Below are positions 17,497-27,145 of a DNA stretch of 64,000 bases, piece after piece. How positions within the stretch are numbered: position 1 is the stretch's first letter; every line of letters starts with the position of its first letter. Made by a program: the position numbers and the translations under genes. Source of the DNA: Tenacibaculum soleae (GTDB lineage Bacteria; Bacteroidota; Bacteroidia; Flavobacteriales; Flavobacteriaceae); the NCBI RefSeq assembly GCF_001693415.1, contig NZ_MAKX01000001.1, forward strand, positions 1,382,047 through 1,446,046, in the 5' to 3' direction. Under the pieces are notes generated by a model that worked only from the letters and a program-made list of their open reading frames with translations, was not told the DNA's origin and made no database searches.

Positions 17497-19998
17497 ATGG
17501 CAGATGGCGAAAAGTTGATTCCTATCAACATTGAAGAGCAAATGAAATCAGCGTATATCGATTATTCTATGTCGGTTATCGTATCAAGAGCATTACCCGA
17601 TGTAAGAGATGGTTTAAAACCAGTTCACCGAAGAGTATTATTTGGTATGCATGAGCTAGGAATTAAAGCAACAGGGTCATATAAAAAGTCTGCAAGGATA
17701 GTAGGGGAAGTATTAGGTAAGTATCACCCGCATGGAGATACCTCTGTATATGATTCTATGGTGCGTATGGCGCAAAATTGGAGCGTACGTTATATGATGG
17801 TTGACGGGCAAGGTAACTTTGGTTCGGTAGATGGAGATTCTCCAGCAGCAATGCGTTATACTGAGGTAAGAATGCAAAAGATATCAGAAGATATGTTGGC
17901 TGATATTGAAAAGGATACCGTAGATCACCGTTTAAATTTTGATGATACTTTACAGGAACCTACTGTGCTACCAACGCGTATTCCAAACTTATTAGTAAAC
18001 GGAGCTTCAGGTATAGCCGTAGGTATGGCAACAAATATGGCGCCGCATAACTTAACGGAGGTTGTAAATGGTACTATAGCATACATCGAAAATAGAGATA
18101 TTGAAATCGATGAATTAATGCAACATATTAAAGCACCTGATTTTCCTACCGGAGGAACCATTTATGGTTATGATGGGGTAAAAGATGCTTTTCATACCGG
18201 TCGTGGACGTATTGTAATGCGTGCTAAAGCTACGATTGAAGAGGTTAAAGGAAGAGAGTGTATTATTGTTACCGAAATTCCTTACCAAGTTAACAAAGCA
18301 GAAATGATTAAAAAAACTGCGGAGTTAGTAAATGATAAAAAACTAGAAGGGATATCTAATATACGTGACGAGTCTGATAGAAACGGAATGCGTATTGTAT
18401 ATATTTTAAAGCGTGATGCAATTCCTAATATTGTATTAAATAAGCTATTTAAATACACGCAATTACAAACATCATTTAGTGTAAATAATATAGCACTTGT
18501 TAATGGGCGACCAGAACAATTAAACTTAAAGCAGTTAATTCATCACTTTGTTGAGCATAGACATGAAGTTGTTGTGCGTAGAACAGAATTTGAATTAAAA
18601 AAAGCAGAAGCTAGAGCACATATTTTAGAAGGGTTAATTATCGCTTCAGATAATATTGATGAGGTTATAAAAATTATCCGTGGATCTAAAAATGGAGATG
18701 AAGCACGCGAAAAGTTAATTGAACGTTTTGAGTTAACTGAAATTCAAGCTAAAGCAATTGTTGAAATGCGTTTGCGTCAGTTAACAGGACTGGAGCAAGA
18801 TAAATTACGAGCAGAGTTTGATGAAATTATGTTAACTATTGCTGATTTAAAAGATATTTTAGCAAATGAACCAAGACGTTATCAAATAATTACAGATGAG
18901 CTAATTCACGTTCGTGATAAATATGGAGATGAACGTCGTTCTGAAATTCATTATGCAGGAGGAGACATGCGTATCGAAGATATGATACCAAACTCTAAAG
19001 TTGTGGTAACTATTTCACATGCAGGTTATGTAAAACGTACAAATCTTGACGAGTATAAAGTTCAGAATAGAGGAGGGCGTGGGCAAAAAGGAGCAACGAC
19101 TCGTAATGAAGATTTCTTAGAGCATTTATTTATAGGTACCAATCATCAATATATGATGTTCTTTACCCAGAAAGGAAAAGTATTCTGGATGCGTGTGTAT
19201 GAAATTCCAGAAGGAGGAAAGAATACTAAAGGAAGAGCAATGCAAAACTTAATCAATATTGAACAAGATGACAAAGTAAAAGCATTTTTAGTTACACAGG
19301 ATTTAAAAGATGAAGAGTACATCAAAAATCATTTTGTAATCATGGCTACTAAAAAAGGGAAGGTTAAAAAAACGCCTTTAGAGCAGTATTCTCGCCCTAG
19401 AACAAACGGTATTAACGCTATTACTATTAAAGATGGTGATGAGCTTTTAGAAGCCAAACTAACCACAGGTGATAGTCAAGTAATGTTAGCTTTAAAATCA
19501 GGTAAATCTATCCGTTTTGAAGAGGCGAAAACACGCCCAATGGGACGTACAGCTTCAGGAGTACGAGGTATAACTTTACAGCATGATAAAGATGAGGTAG
19601 TAGGTATGGTTGCTGTTAATGATATGGATAGTAATATTTTAGTAGTTTCTGAAAAAGGATATGGTAAGCGTTCAAAATTAGAAGATTATCGTGTTACTAA
19701 CCGTGGAGGAAAAGGAGTAAAGACATTAAATATATCAGAAAAAACAGGAGAATTGGTTGCAATTAAAAATGTAGATGATTCAAATGATTTGATGATTATA
19801 AATAAATCAGGTCTTACCATTCGTATGGCTGTTGAAGATTTACGTGTTATGGGGCGTGCAACACAAGGGGTGCGTTTAATTAATATAAAAGGGTCTGATA
19901 GTATCGCAGCTGTTGCAAAAGTTATGCATGAAAAAGAAACAGATGAAGATGGCACGGAAATTGAAAATGAAGATATAACAAACCAAGAGCAAGAATAA
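17497..19998 (+). CDS. gyrA: DNA gyrase subunit A
   Basis: Breaks and rejoins DNA in the A2B2 gyrase that introduces negative supercoils. Of the 833 residues, the N-terminal breakage-reunion domain (1-500) includes the catalytic Tyr 121 (MRYTEVRM). The quinolone region [14 protein letters not shown] has Thr 82 and Asp 86, which I recall as the normal flavobacterial state rather than a resistance change. The C-terminal domain forms a six-bladed pinwheel with the GyrA box NRGGRGQKG and its degenerate repeats. An acidic tail ([22 protein letters not shown]) ends the protein. A TPR gene follows 23 bases later. Confidence 0.96.
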   Translation: MADGEKLIPINIEEQMKSAYIDYSMSVIVSRALPDVRDGLKPVHRRVLFGMHELGIKATGSYKKSARIVGEVLGKYHPHGDTSVYDSMVRMAQNWSVRYMMVDGQGNFGSVDGDSPAAMRYTEVRMQKISEDMLADIEKDTVDHRLNFDDTLQEPTVLPTRIPNLLVNGASGIAVGMATNMAPHNLTEVVNGTIAYIENRDIEIDELMQHIKAPDFPTGGTIYGYDGVKDAFHTGRGRIVMRAKATIEEVKGRECIIVTEIPYQVNKAEMIKKTAELVNDKKLEGISNIRDESDRNGMRIVYILKRDAIPNIVLNKLFKYTQLQTSFSVNNIALVNGRPEQLNLKQLIHHFVEHRHEVVVRRTEFELKKAEARAHILEGLIIASDNIDEVIKIIRGSKNGDEAREKLIERFELTEIQAKAIVEMRLRQLTGLEQDKLRAEFDEIMLTIADLKDILANEPRRYQIITDELIHVRDKYGDERRSEIHYAGGDMRIEDMIPNSKVVVTISHAGYVKRTNLDEYKVQNRGGRGQKGATTRNEDFLEHLFIGTNHQYMMFFTQKGKVFWMRVYEIPEGGKNTKGRAMQNLINIEQDDKVKAFLVTQDLKDEEYIKNHFVIMATKKGKVKKTPLEQYSRPRTNGINAITIKDGDELLEAKLTTGDSQVMLALKSGKSIRFEEAKTRPMGRTASGVRGITLQHDKDEVVGMVAVNDMDSNILVVSEKGYGKRSKLEDYRVTNRGGKGVKTLNISEKTGELVAIKNVDDSNDLMIINKSGLTIRMAVEDLRVMGRATQGVRLINIKGSDSIAAVAKVMHEKETDEDGTEIENEDITNQEQE

Positions 19999-20021
19999 TA
20001 ATAAATTAAAAAGTAACAAAA

Positions 20022-21257
20022 ATGAAAAAACAAATACTAACCTTTTCTTTAGGATTGATGTCATTAGGATTAATGGCTCAAAAATCTGAATTAAAAGCAG
20101 CTGAAAAAGCAATAAAAAAACAAGACTTTACAACAGCTATTACAACTTTAAATAATGTTGAAGGAGCTGTAATGATGAATGGAGAAGATAAATATAAATC
20201 TAAGTTTTATTTTTTAAAAGGTAAAGCATTAGCAGCTAAAAAAGATTATAAAAACTCAGCAGTAGCTTTTAATGAGTTACTAGCAATGAAAGAAAGTAAG
20301 TACTCAGAACAAGCTAAACCTATCTTAAATCAAATGATTCAAGAGGTTTCAGATAAGGCTATAAATTTATATAATAATAAAAAAGATTATAAAAATGCAG
20401 CAGATAATTTTTATTTAACCTATGTATTAAGTCCTACAGATACTTCTTTTGTATTTAATGCGGCTGTTGCAGCTACACAAGCTAAAGAATATGATACGGC
20501 TATTAAATATTATAAAGAATTAAGATCAGTAGGTTATACAGGTATTCAAACTAAATATTACGCAACAAATAAGTTAACAGGTAAAGCGGAAGATTTAGGT
20601 TCTAAAAAAGAGAGAGATTTATTAGTAAAGTCTAAGAAATATATAAAACCTGAAAATAAAGCCTCTGAGTCAAAAACAGCTGTTATTGTAAAAAATATAG
20701 CTTTATTATTAAAAGAACAAGGTAAAACTGATGAAGCAATAGCAGCATTAGCAGAAGCAAGAAAGGCTAATCCAAAGGATTTGAATCTATTATTAAATGA
20801 AGCTGATATGTATATTAAGCTTGAAAAAATGGATAAGTTTGGGGAGTTAATGAATCAAGCAATTGCTTTAGACCCTAAAAACCCAACACTTTATTACAAC
20901 TTAGGTGTTGTTAATTTTAATCAGGGTAGGGTAGAAGATGCTAAAAAATATTATGAAAAGGCAATCGAGCTAAAACCTAATTACAGTGATGCATACATGA
21001 ATATAGCAGTTGTTGTTTTAGATAAAGATAAAAAGATTGTTGAAGAAATGAATAAAAATTTATCAAACTTTAAAAAGTATGATGCATTGGCATTAGAACA
21101 AAAAGAGGTTTATAAAGAAGCATTGCCTTTTTTAGAAAAAGCAGACTCTTTAAAAAGAAGCATAAGTACAGTTAAAACATTAATGAACTTGTATGAAGTT
21201 TTAGAAATGGAAGCTAAAGCTACCGAGTATAGAGCTATCTATAAATCAATGAAATAA
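20022..21257 (+). CDS. Secreted TPR-repeat protein
   Basis: A 411-residue protein with signal peptide MKKQILTFSLGLMSLGLMAQ. Several tetratricopeptide repeats follow: FTTAITTLNNVEGAV, KAKGDYKNSAVAF-like units, and clear copies at about 265-340 (PTLYYNLGVVNFNQGRVEDA, YYEKAIELKPNYSDAYMNI). TPR arrays mediate protein-protein contacts; in Bacteroidota many are periplasmic. The short gap after gyrA suggests co-transcription, but no functional link is evident. Confidence 0.85.
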   Translation: MKKQILTFSLGLMSLGLMAQKSELKAAEKAIKKQDFTTAITTLNNVEGAVMMNGEDKYKSKFYFLKGKALAAKKDYKNSAVAFNELLAMKESKYSEQAKPILNQMIQEVSDKAINLYNNKKDYKNAADNFYLTYVLSPTDTSFVFNAAVAATQAKEYDTAIKYYKELRSVGYTGIQTKYYATNKLTGKAEDLGSKKERDLLVKSKKYIKPENKASESKTAVIVKNIALLLKEQGKTDEAIAALAEARKANPKDLNLLLNEADMYIKLEKMDKFGELMNQAIALDPKNPTLYYNLGVVNFNQGRVEDAKKYYEKAIELKPNYSDAYMNIAVVVLDKDKKIVEEMNKNLSNFKKYDALALEQKEVYKEALPFLEKADSLKRSISTVKTLMNLYEVLEMEAKATEYRAIYKSMK

Positions 21258-21282
21258 ATTTAGGAAACTATATTTTGAAAAT

Positions 21283-21317
21283 CAAAAAACCGAAACTTAA
21301 ATAGTTTCGGTTTTTTT
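21283..21317. terminator. Bidirectional intrinsic terminator
   Basis: The stem CCGAAACT (21290-21297) with AGTTTCGG (21303-21310), flanked by A6 and T7, separates the convergent TPR and NlpC/P60 genes. Confidence 0.9.
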
Positions 21318-21339
21318 GATTTAAATAAAGATTTAAAAA

Positions 21340-22110
21340 TTAAATATAACGCTTTATGACTCTTAATTTATGAGTGTGTTTAAGTGTGTCTATATTGTAA
21401 ATACCACTATGATCTAGTTTATCAATGCGTACTTTACCATGTGCATGAATAATATTATAATCATTCATAATAATACCCACATGTGTAATGTTACCTTCAT
21501 CATTGTCAAAAAAAGCTAAATCACCAGGTTCACTTTCTTCAATAAAACTTAAAACTTCGCCTTGTGTGGCTTGTTCTTTAGCATCACGAAGTAAGTTGTA
21601 GCCGCATAATTTATATACGGTTTGTGTAAAACCAGAGCAATCGATACCAAAAGGAGATTTACCTCCCCATAGATAAGGTACATTTAAAAAAAGAAAAGCA
21701 GTATCAATAATTGCTGATTTTTCTAATTTGTTACCGCATACTTTTCCGTTGTAAGTATATCTGGTATTATTTATATTAATGTTGTTGTCTTTAAGAAAAG
21801 GAAGTCTGGCTCCCATTGGAATAGTAGTTAAATTATGATTGTTGTCAGTAATAAAATCGATCAATTCACCAGCATAACTCATTTTTTCTTCGCATAAAGA
21901 AATATAAATTTCTTCTGTAATTTCCTCGTATTGTTTATTGTCAATAAAGCCTTCGTAATTATCGAAAGCTAAACGTATTTTACTCCATTTTTTAGTTTTT
22001 TTCAAAACTTCAAAATGTTCTCCAAAAACCACTTGATTTACCATTTCTGAAGGGTCAGAAGGTTCAAGCCTAAGAGGTACAATAGAAAGATTACAAATTC
22101 CGAAAGACAT
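21340..22110 (-). CDS. NlpC/P60-family cysteine peptidase
   Basis: Peptidoglycan endopeptidase of family C40, likely cleaving D-Glu-gamma-diaminopimelate bonds in muropeptides. The 256 residues contain an N-terminal SH3-like segment (about 5-65, EHFEVLKKTKKWSKIRL) and a C-terminal NlpC/P60 domain. The catalytic residues are visible: Cys 158 in GIDCSGFT, His 210 in NITHVGII and His 222 in IIHAHG. No signal peptide is seen, so it may act on recycled wall fragments in the cytoplasm. It is followed closely by the thiolase gene on the same strand. Confidence 0.88.
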   Translation of the reverse strand: MSFGICNLSIVPLRLEPSDPSEMVNQVVFGEHFEVLKKTKKWSKIRLAFDNYEGFIDNKQYEEITEEIYISLCEEKMSYAGELIDFITDNNHNLTTIPMGARLPFLKDNNININNTRYTYNGKVCGNKLEKSAIIDTAFLFLNVPYLWGGKSPFGIDCSGFTQTVYKLCGYNLLRDAKEQATQGEVLSFIEESEPGDLAFFDNDEGNITHVGIIMNDYNIIHAHGKVRIDKLDHSGIYNIDTLKHTHKLRVIKRYI

Positions 22111-22126
22111 TAATTAAATATTTAAA

Positions 22127-23302
22127 TTAAATTCTTTCGATTACCATGGCGCTAGCACCACCACCACCGTTACAAATACCGGCAGCACCTATTTTAGCGT
22201 TGTTCTGTTTTAGTATTGATGTTAAGGCAATGATTATTCTCGCTCCTGAAACACCTAATGGGTGTCCTAATGATACCGCTCCTCCATTTACGTTAACTTG
22301 GTCAGCAGATAATCCCAAGATTTTCATGTTTGCTAAACCAACTACAGAAAAAGCTTCGTTTAATTCAAAGTAATCTACATCATCAATTGTAACTCCAGCC
22401 TTTGCTAGTGCCTTTGGTAATGCTTTTGCAGGTGCAGTTGTAAACCATTTTGGTTCGTGAGCAGCATCAGCATACCCTTTAATTTTAGCTAAAGGAGTTA
22501 AGTTTAATTCTGCAGCTTTATCAGCAGACATTAAAACTAAGGCAGCTCCACCATCATTAATTGTAGAGGCATTTGCAGCAGTTACTGTTCCTTCTTTAGT
22601 AAATGCAGCACGTAAAGCAGGAATTTTTTCCATTTTTACGTTTTTGTATTCTTCATCTTCAGAAAAAATAATAGGTTCACCACGACGTTGAGGTATTTCT
22701 ACCGGTACAATCTCATCAGAGAATTTACCTTCGCTCCATGCTTTTGATGAACGGTTGTATGATTCAATTGCAAAAGCATCTTGATCTTCTCTAGAAAAAT
22801 TATATTCAGTGGCGCATTCATCAGCACAAACTCCCATTGCTACTTGCTCATAAGCGTCAACTAAACCATCTTTTTGCATCCCATCTTCCATCTTTATTGG
22901 TCCAAATTTAGACCCTGTTCTTGCATGTTGATAATGAGGAATCATACTCATGTTTTCCATACCACCAGCAACTACAATTTCAGCATCACCTAAAGCAATT
23001 GTTTGCGCTGCTAACATAATAGATTTCATACCTGAAGAGCATACTTTATTTACAGTAGTACAAGGTACAGTATTCGGAATTCCAGCAAAAATAGCAGCTT
23101 GACGAGCAGGTGCTTGTCCTACTCCAGCAGAAACTACGTTACCCATAAAAACCTCTTCAACTAATTCAGGTTTTAAATTGATTTTATCTAAAGCTCCTTT
23201 TATTGCTACGGCACCTAATTTTGGTGCAGGTATCGTTGCTAAACTTCCTAAAAAACTACCAATTGGTGTTCTTGCTACTGATACAATAACTACTTCTTTC
23301 AT
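22127..23302 (-). CDS. Acetyl-CoA C-acyltransferase (thiolase)
   Basis: Condenses or cleaves acyl-CoA/acetyl-CoA in fatty-acid or ketoacyl metabolism. The 391 residues match the family length, with acyl-carrier Cys 88 in NKVCSSGM, the His motif SLGHPLGVSGAR, and the second Cys in CNGGGGASAMVI. Whether it works biosynthetically or in beta-oxidation cannot be told from the sequence. It lies 16 bases upstream of the NlpC/P60 gene in the same direction. Confidence 0.93.
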   Translation of the reverse strand: MKEVVIVSVARTPIGSFLGSLATIPAPKLGAVAIKGALDKINLKPELVEEVFMGNVVSAGVGQAPARQAAIFAGIPNTVPCTTVNKVCSSGMKSIMLAAQTIALGDAEIVVAGGMENMSMIPHYQHARTGSKFGPIKMEDGMQKDGLVDAYEQVAMGVCADECATEYNFSREDQDAFAIESYNRSSKAWSEGKFSDEIVPVEIPQRRGEPIIFSEDEEYKNVKMEKIPALRAAFTKEGTVTAANASTINDGGAALVLMSADKAAELNLTPLAKIKGYADAAHEPKWFTTAPAKALPKALAKAGVTIDDVDYFELNEAFSVVGLANMKILGLSADQVNVNGGAVSLGHPLGVSGARIIIALTSILKQNNAKIGAAGICNGGGGASAMVIERI

Positions 23303-23407
23303 ATATTTGGGTATATTTTGTTAAGATTTGTTTTGCGAAAATAACGATTTTATAACAAGTACTCAAATAATAGAGAAAGGTTATATTTACATTTTTAAAT
23401 ATATAAA

Positions 23408-25450
23408 ATGAACGATTTTATTAATAAATTATATAAAAATAATGCAATTATTTACAAGGTGTTATTGTTTTTAATTACCGTTGTATCAATTGTATACTTG
23501 TTTCCAAAAAGTGGGAGATTTAAGTATGATTATCCACAAGGAAAACCATGGCATTATGATAATTTTTATGCACCGTTTGATTTTGCAATTCAAAAAACAG
23601 CTAAAGAAATTGAAGAAGAAACTGAAGAAATCAGATTAAATGCCAAAAAATATTTTGTTTATAACCAACAAACAGAAAAACAGGTTTTAAATTTATATAA
23701 ACAAAAAATAACTCTTTTAGATTCCTTATCAACTAATGATAAAGAAATTTTAAAAAAGAAAGGGGGGCAGATTATAAAAAGGATATATAAATATGGCTTT
23801 TTAGATGATGAAAGTGTTACTAAAGCAAGGCAAGAAGAACTTGTGATTTTACGAAAAGGAAACTCTACATATGATATGTATTTTTCTAAATTAGTACAAT
23901 CAAAAGATATATTAAGATACATTTCAGATAACAGTAAGAATATTGAAGTATCCATGCAAAATATACTTTTAAATAAGTTATCTGAAGTTGTTAGAGCAAA
24001 TGTAACTTACGATGTAAAATATAGTGGTAAAGAATTAAACGCAGCAATAAAAAACATTTCTCATGCTAAAGGAAAAATATCTAAAGGTGAATTAATAATT
24101 TTAAAAGGTGATATTGTTGAGGGGCAAAAATTTAATGTTTTAAAATCGTACGAAACGGCCTCAAGTTCTCAAATTTGGACAAAATCTAATTATTATTGGA
24201 TTGTTTTTGGGTACACTATTTTAGTTGCTTTGGCTTTATTGATGTTGTTGCTTTTTCTTCAGAAATATCGTTTCGAAATTTTTAACGACAATAATAAAGT
24301 AACCTTTATCTTTTTTAATGTTTTTTTAATGATTTTAGTCCAAACATTAGTTGTTAAATATAATTTCGAGTACTTGTATGTAGTTCCGTTAAGTATTTTG
24401 CCAATTGTATTAAAAGCTTTTTTTGATGCTAGGTTAGGTTTGTTTACGCATGTTCTTACCGTATTGTTATTGGGTTTTATAGTGCCAAATAGTTTTGAGT
24501 TTATTTATTTACATATAATAGCAGGAATTGTGACAATACTAACCGTTTCTGAGTTGTACAAAAGAGCTAGCTTATTTATGTCAATAGGCCAGATAACTTT
24601 AATTTATATGATTACTTATTTTGCATTTTCTATTTTAAAAGAAGGGAATGCAGGTAAAATAAACTGGTTGTATTTCGGGTTATTTGCTGCAAACGGGTTG
24701 TTGTCTTTTTTAGCAGTGTTCTTTATCTATTTTTATGAAAAATTGTTCGGCTTAGTTTCTGACGTAACTTTATTAGAACTTTCGAACACCAATTCAAAGT
24801 TGTTAAGAGATTTAAATGAAAAAGCACCAGGTACTTTTCAGCACTCAATGCAAGTAGCTAATTTAGCAGAAGCAGCAGCGAATGAAATAGGTGCCAATTC
24901 AATGCTGGTAAGAACCGGGGCTTTGTATCATGATATTGGTAAAATGGCAAATCCAATGTACTTTACAGAAAACCAATCAACAGGGGTAAATCCACATAAT
25001 GATTTATCACCTAAAGACAGCGCAAAAATAATTTTAGATCATGTAATTAATGGAATTGAAATCGCTAAAAAGCACAAATTACCAGACCGAATTATTGATT
25101 TTATAAGAACACACCATGGAACAAATGTTACGTATTATTTTTATAAAAAAGAATTAGAAAGTAATCTTGAGGTAGATATTAAAAAGTTTCAATATCAAGG
25201 GCCAATTCCGTTTTCAAAAGAAACAGCTATTTTGATGATGTGTGATGCGGCAGAGGCAGCTTCTAAAAGTTTAAAAAATCCTACAGCTCAATCAGTCGAT
25301 AATTTAATAGATAAGATTATTGAGAAACAAAAAAATGACAATCAGTTTACAAATTCAGATATCACGTTTCGAGAAATAGAAAAAATAAAAAAAATTATTA
25401 AGAATAAGTTGATGAGTATCTATCACTTACGAGTTGAGTACCCAGATTAG
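23408..25450 (+). CDS. 7TM-HD (PgpH-like) cyclic-di-AMP phosphodiesterase family protein
   Basis: A 680-residue inner-membrane protein. An N-terminal membrane helix (about 18-34) precedes an extracytoplasmic 7TMR-HDED domain (about 60-255). A seven-helix membrane region (about 262-455) and a cytoplasmic HD domain follow (HSMQVANLAEAAANEI, then GALYHDIGKM, and later FIRTHHG). In other bacteria PgpH proteins of this layout hydrolyse cyclic-di-AMP; the activity here is inferred from architecture. Metal-binding His and Asp residues are intact. The gene precedes the tRNA cluster by about 100 bases. Confidence 0.87.
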   Translation: MNDFINKLYKNNAIIYKVLLFLITVVSIVYLFPKSGRFKYDYPQGKPWHYDNFYAPFDFAIQKTAKEIEEETEEIRLNAKKYFVYNQQTEKQVLNLYKQKITLLDSLSTNDKEILKKKGGQIIKRIYKYGFLDDESVTKARQEELVILRKGNSTYDMYFSKLVQSKDILRYISDNSKNIEVSMQNILLNKLSEVVRANVTYDVKYSGKELNAAIKNISHAKGKISKGELIILKGDIVEGQKFNVLKSYETASSSQIWTKSNYYWIVFGYTILVALALLMLLLFLQKYRFEIFNDNNKVTFIFFNVFLMILVQTLVVKYNFEYLYVVPLSILPIVLKAFFDARLGLFTHVLTVLLLGFIVPNSFEFIYLHIIAGIVTILTVSELYKRASLFMSIGQITLIYMITYFAFSILKEGNAGKINWLYFGLFAANGLLSFLAVFFIYFYEKLFGLVSDVTLLELSNTNSKLLRDLNEKAPGTFQHSMQVANLAEAAANEIGANSMLVRTGALYHDIGKMANPMYFTENQSTGVNPHNDLSPKDSAKIILDHVINGIEIAKKHKLPDRIIDFIRTHHGTNVTYYFYKKELESNLEVDIKKFQYQGPIPFSKETAILMMCDAAEAASKSLKNPTAQSVDNLIDKIIEKQKNDNQFTNSDITFREIEKIKKIIKNKLMSIYHLRVEYPD

Positions 25451-25472
25451 GGTAATTTTTTTAAAAAAATAC

Positions 25473-25503
25473 TTGTGAAAACTCTTAAGTCGTTGTATAT
25501 TTG
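25473..25503 (+). promoter_or_regulatory. Promoter of the tRNA-Ser/Pro/Arg cluster
   Basis: TTG at 25473-25475 and TATATTTG at 25496-25503 are separated by 20 bases, a close match to the Bacteroidota consensus, and lie about 48 bases before the first tRNA. Confidence 0.75.
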
Positions 25504-25550
25504 CACTCGCAATTTAAAACTCTTATTTATTAAGTAGTTTAAAAATTCAA

Positions 25551-25634
25551 GGAGAGGTGCCAGAGTGGTAATGGAGCAGATTGCTAATCTGTCGACGGGT
25601 GACTGTCGCCAGGGTTCGAGTCCCTGTCTCTCCG
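25551..25634 (+). tRNA. tRNA-Ser(GCT)
   Basis: An 84-base cloverleaf with acceptor stem GGAGAGG/TCTCTCC, a GCT anticodon in ATTGCTAAT, a long variable arm typical of class II tRNAs, and the T-loop GGGTTCGAGTCCC. The discriminator base is G. CCA is not encoded. Confidence 0.95.
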
Positions 25635-25649
25635 CAATTAAATTGCACT

Positions 25650-25724
25650 CGGGGTGTAGCGTAGCCCGGTCATCGCGCCTCGTTTGGGACGAGGAGGTCG
25701 CAGGTTCGAATCCTGCCACCCCGA
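25650..25724 (+). tRNA. tRNA-Pro(TGG)
   Basis: A 75-base cloverleaf with acceptor CGGGGTG/CACCCCG, the anticodon loop CGTTTGGGACG (TGG) and the T-loop AGGTTCGAATCCT. CCA is not encoded. Confidence 0.95.
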
Positions 25725-25753
25725 CACTGTTTTCGTAGAAACATAAAAACTAC

Positions 25754-25827
25754 GGGCTCGTAGCTCAGCTGGATAGAGCACCTCCCTTCTAAGGAGGCGG
25801 TCATAGGTTCGAATCCTATCGGGCTCA
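25754..25827 (+). tRNA. tRNA-Arg(TCT), prophage integration target
   Basis: A 74-base tRNA with acceptor GGGCTCG/CGGGCTC (two wobble pairs), TCT anticodon at 25788-25790 and a canonical T-loop. Its 3' half, from the anticodon stem onward, is repeated at 54,438, so after integration the prophage supplies the 3' half of this gene and it remains functional. Confidence 0.95.
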
Positions 25828-25841
25828 CTTAAAGCTTCACT
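25785..25841 (+). repeat. attL core (57-bp direct repeat, copy 1)
   Basis: Identical over 57 bases to 54438-54494. It begins in the anticodon stem of tRNA-Arg and ends 14 bases past the tRNA, inside the left arm of the transcription terminator. Confidence 0.93.
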
Positions 25842-25862
25842 AGAAATAGTGAGGCTTTTTTG
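25831..25862 (+). terminator. Terminator of the tRNA operon, on prophage DNA
   Basis: The stem AAGCTTCACT with AGTGAGGCTT (one wobble pair) is followed by T6. The loop differs from the equivalent hairpin beyond attR. By the logic of tRNA-site integration this copy came with the phage. Confidence 0.85.
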
Positions 25863-25894
25863 TTGTTTTAAAGTTTTTTTGATTTCTTTTGTGT

Positions 25895-25927
25895 TTGTCT
25901 GTTTTTAGCTGTTTTTATCTATATTTG
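25895..25927 (+). promoter_or_regulatory. Integrase promoter
   Basis: TTG at 25895-25897 and TATATTTG at 25920-25927 are spaced by 22 bases. The transcript would start just before the tandem arm-type repeats, so integrase bound there could block its own expression. Confidence 0.55.
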
Positions 25928-25937
25928 CACGAATAAG

Positions 25938-25959
25938 TGTGATATTTTTGTGATATTTT
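25938..25959 (+). repeat. Tandem TGTGATATTTT repeat, likely integrase arm site (P')
   Basis: Two adjoining copies of the 11-mer TGTGATATTTT. The same 22 bases occur at 54356-54377 near the other prophage end. The second copy overlaps the integrase TTG start codon by two bases. Confidence 0.72.
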
Positions 25960-27145
25960 GAAGGGTAAAATTTATTTAGACGTAAGAAAAACAAACGAGC
26001 GTAAAGATGGATCATTTCCTGTGTTGGTTAATTTAACGCACGCGGGTAAAAGATCTGTGTTTTCGTTAAAAATAAATATACAGAAAAAAGATTGGAATTT
26101 CGATTTGGAATTGCCAAAAACTTCAAGTAGGTATTTTGTGGTGGTTAAGAAAAAGAAATTGTTATTGGAATCTGTTATGTTGGATTTTCTTTCTGGAGAA
26201 GATATTTCTTTGGATCAGGTAAAAGATGTGTTGTTAAATAAACAGGTGGTTAAATTAACGTCGTTTTTAGATTTTTACATGGTTTATGTTGATGAACTTA
26301 AAAAAGCAGGTAAAACGGCAACTGCTTTATCTTATGAAAATGCTTTTAATCAACTAAAAATATACCGCGAAAAATTATTGTTTAACCAGATTGATTATAA
26401 TTTACTAAATGGTTTTAAAACTTGGCGATTATCGGCGGGTAATTCAAAATCTACTGTGCATACATATTTGCGAAAACATAGGGCGGTTTATAATGAAGCA
26501 GTGCGTAGGGGTTTAACGGAAAATTTAAAACCGTTTAATGGTGTTTTTAATAATATTACTGTAAAGGCAAATCGCACAAAAAAACGGAACATTACAAAAG
26601 TTGATGTTAAATTGCTTGAAAAGGATCATGGATTGGCAATGTCGCACCAGCGTGCTGTTGATTTATGGTTGCTGATGTTTTATTTTGGCGGCCAAGATTT
26701 AAAAGATATTTACTATCTGGAGCATTCGCAAATTAATAAAAACAGGGTGTTTTTTAGGCGCGGAAAATTAGGTGAAAATGGTTATGAGTTCGATTTGTTA
26801 ATTACGCCAAAAGCGCAAAAAATTATTAATAAATATAAAGTGTCTGGTACTTATGTTTTTCCGTGGCGTAAAGATTTTGAAGGTTATAAAAGTTTTAGAG
26901 ATAATTTGCGTAGATCATTAGATAAAGCTCAAAAAATTACAGATATACAGGTGTTGCCTTTAGGTGGTAATATTCGTGTGAAAGTGGCGCGTCATACATT
27001 TGCAACTATTGGTAAGCAACTTTTTATTGAAGCTGATTTGCTCCGTGAATTAATGGGTCATGAAAGAAATGATGTTGATACTATTTACAAAGATAAATAC
27101 CCGCAGAGTGTTCGTGATGAAGCGCAGTTAAAAATTATAGAATAA
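25958..27145 (+). CDS. Prophage tyrosine integrase
   Basis: Site-specific recombinase that integrates and excises the prophage at tRNA-Arg. It starts at TTG 25958, because no in-frame ATG occurs until about residue 59 and the N-terminus from TTG (KGKIYLDVRKTNERKDGSFP) fits the arm-binding domain of Bacteroidota integrases. Residues about 95-200 form the SAM-like core-binding domain. The catalytic domain shows Arg 345 in VARHTFAT, His 368 in LMGHE and nucleophile Tyr 377 in DTIYKDKY. The usual first catalytic Arg seems to be replaced by Gln in FGGQDLKDI; CTnDOT integrase is known to lack that Arg as well. The stop abuts the next convergent gene with no gap. Confidence 0.93.
   Translation: MKGKIYLDVRKTNERKDGSFPVLVNLTHAGKRSVFSLKINIQKKDWNFDLELPKTSSRYFVVVKKKKLLLESVMLDFLSGEDISLDQVKDVLLNKQVVKLTSFLDFYMVYVDELKKAGKTATALSYENAFNQLKIYREKLLFNQIDYNLLNGFKTWRLSAGNSKSTVHTYLRKHRAVYNEAVRRGLTENLKPFNGVFNNITVKANRTKKRNITKVDVKLLEKDHGLAMSHQRAVDLWLLMFYFGGQDLKDIYYLEHSQINKNRVFFRRGKLGENGYEFDLLITPKAQKIINKYKVSGTYVFPWRKDFEGYKSFRDNLRRSLDKAQKITDIQVLPLGGNIRVKVARHTFATIGKQLFIEADLLRELMGHERNDVDTIYKDKYPQSVRDEAQLKIIE

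Noticed and set aside
17497..19998. Thr 82 in GyrA considered as a quinolone-resistance substitution
   Set aside because: From memory Thr 82 is the wild-type residue in flavobacteria such as F. psychrophilum, so it is not evidence of resistance.
25447..25719. Minus-strand ORF of 90 codons beginning MAGFEPATSS
   Set aside because: It is the antisense of the tRNA-Ser and tRNA-Pro genes, a known kind of spurious protein call.
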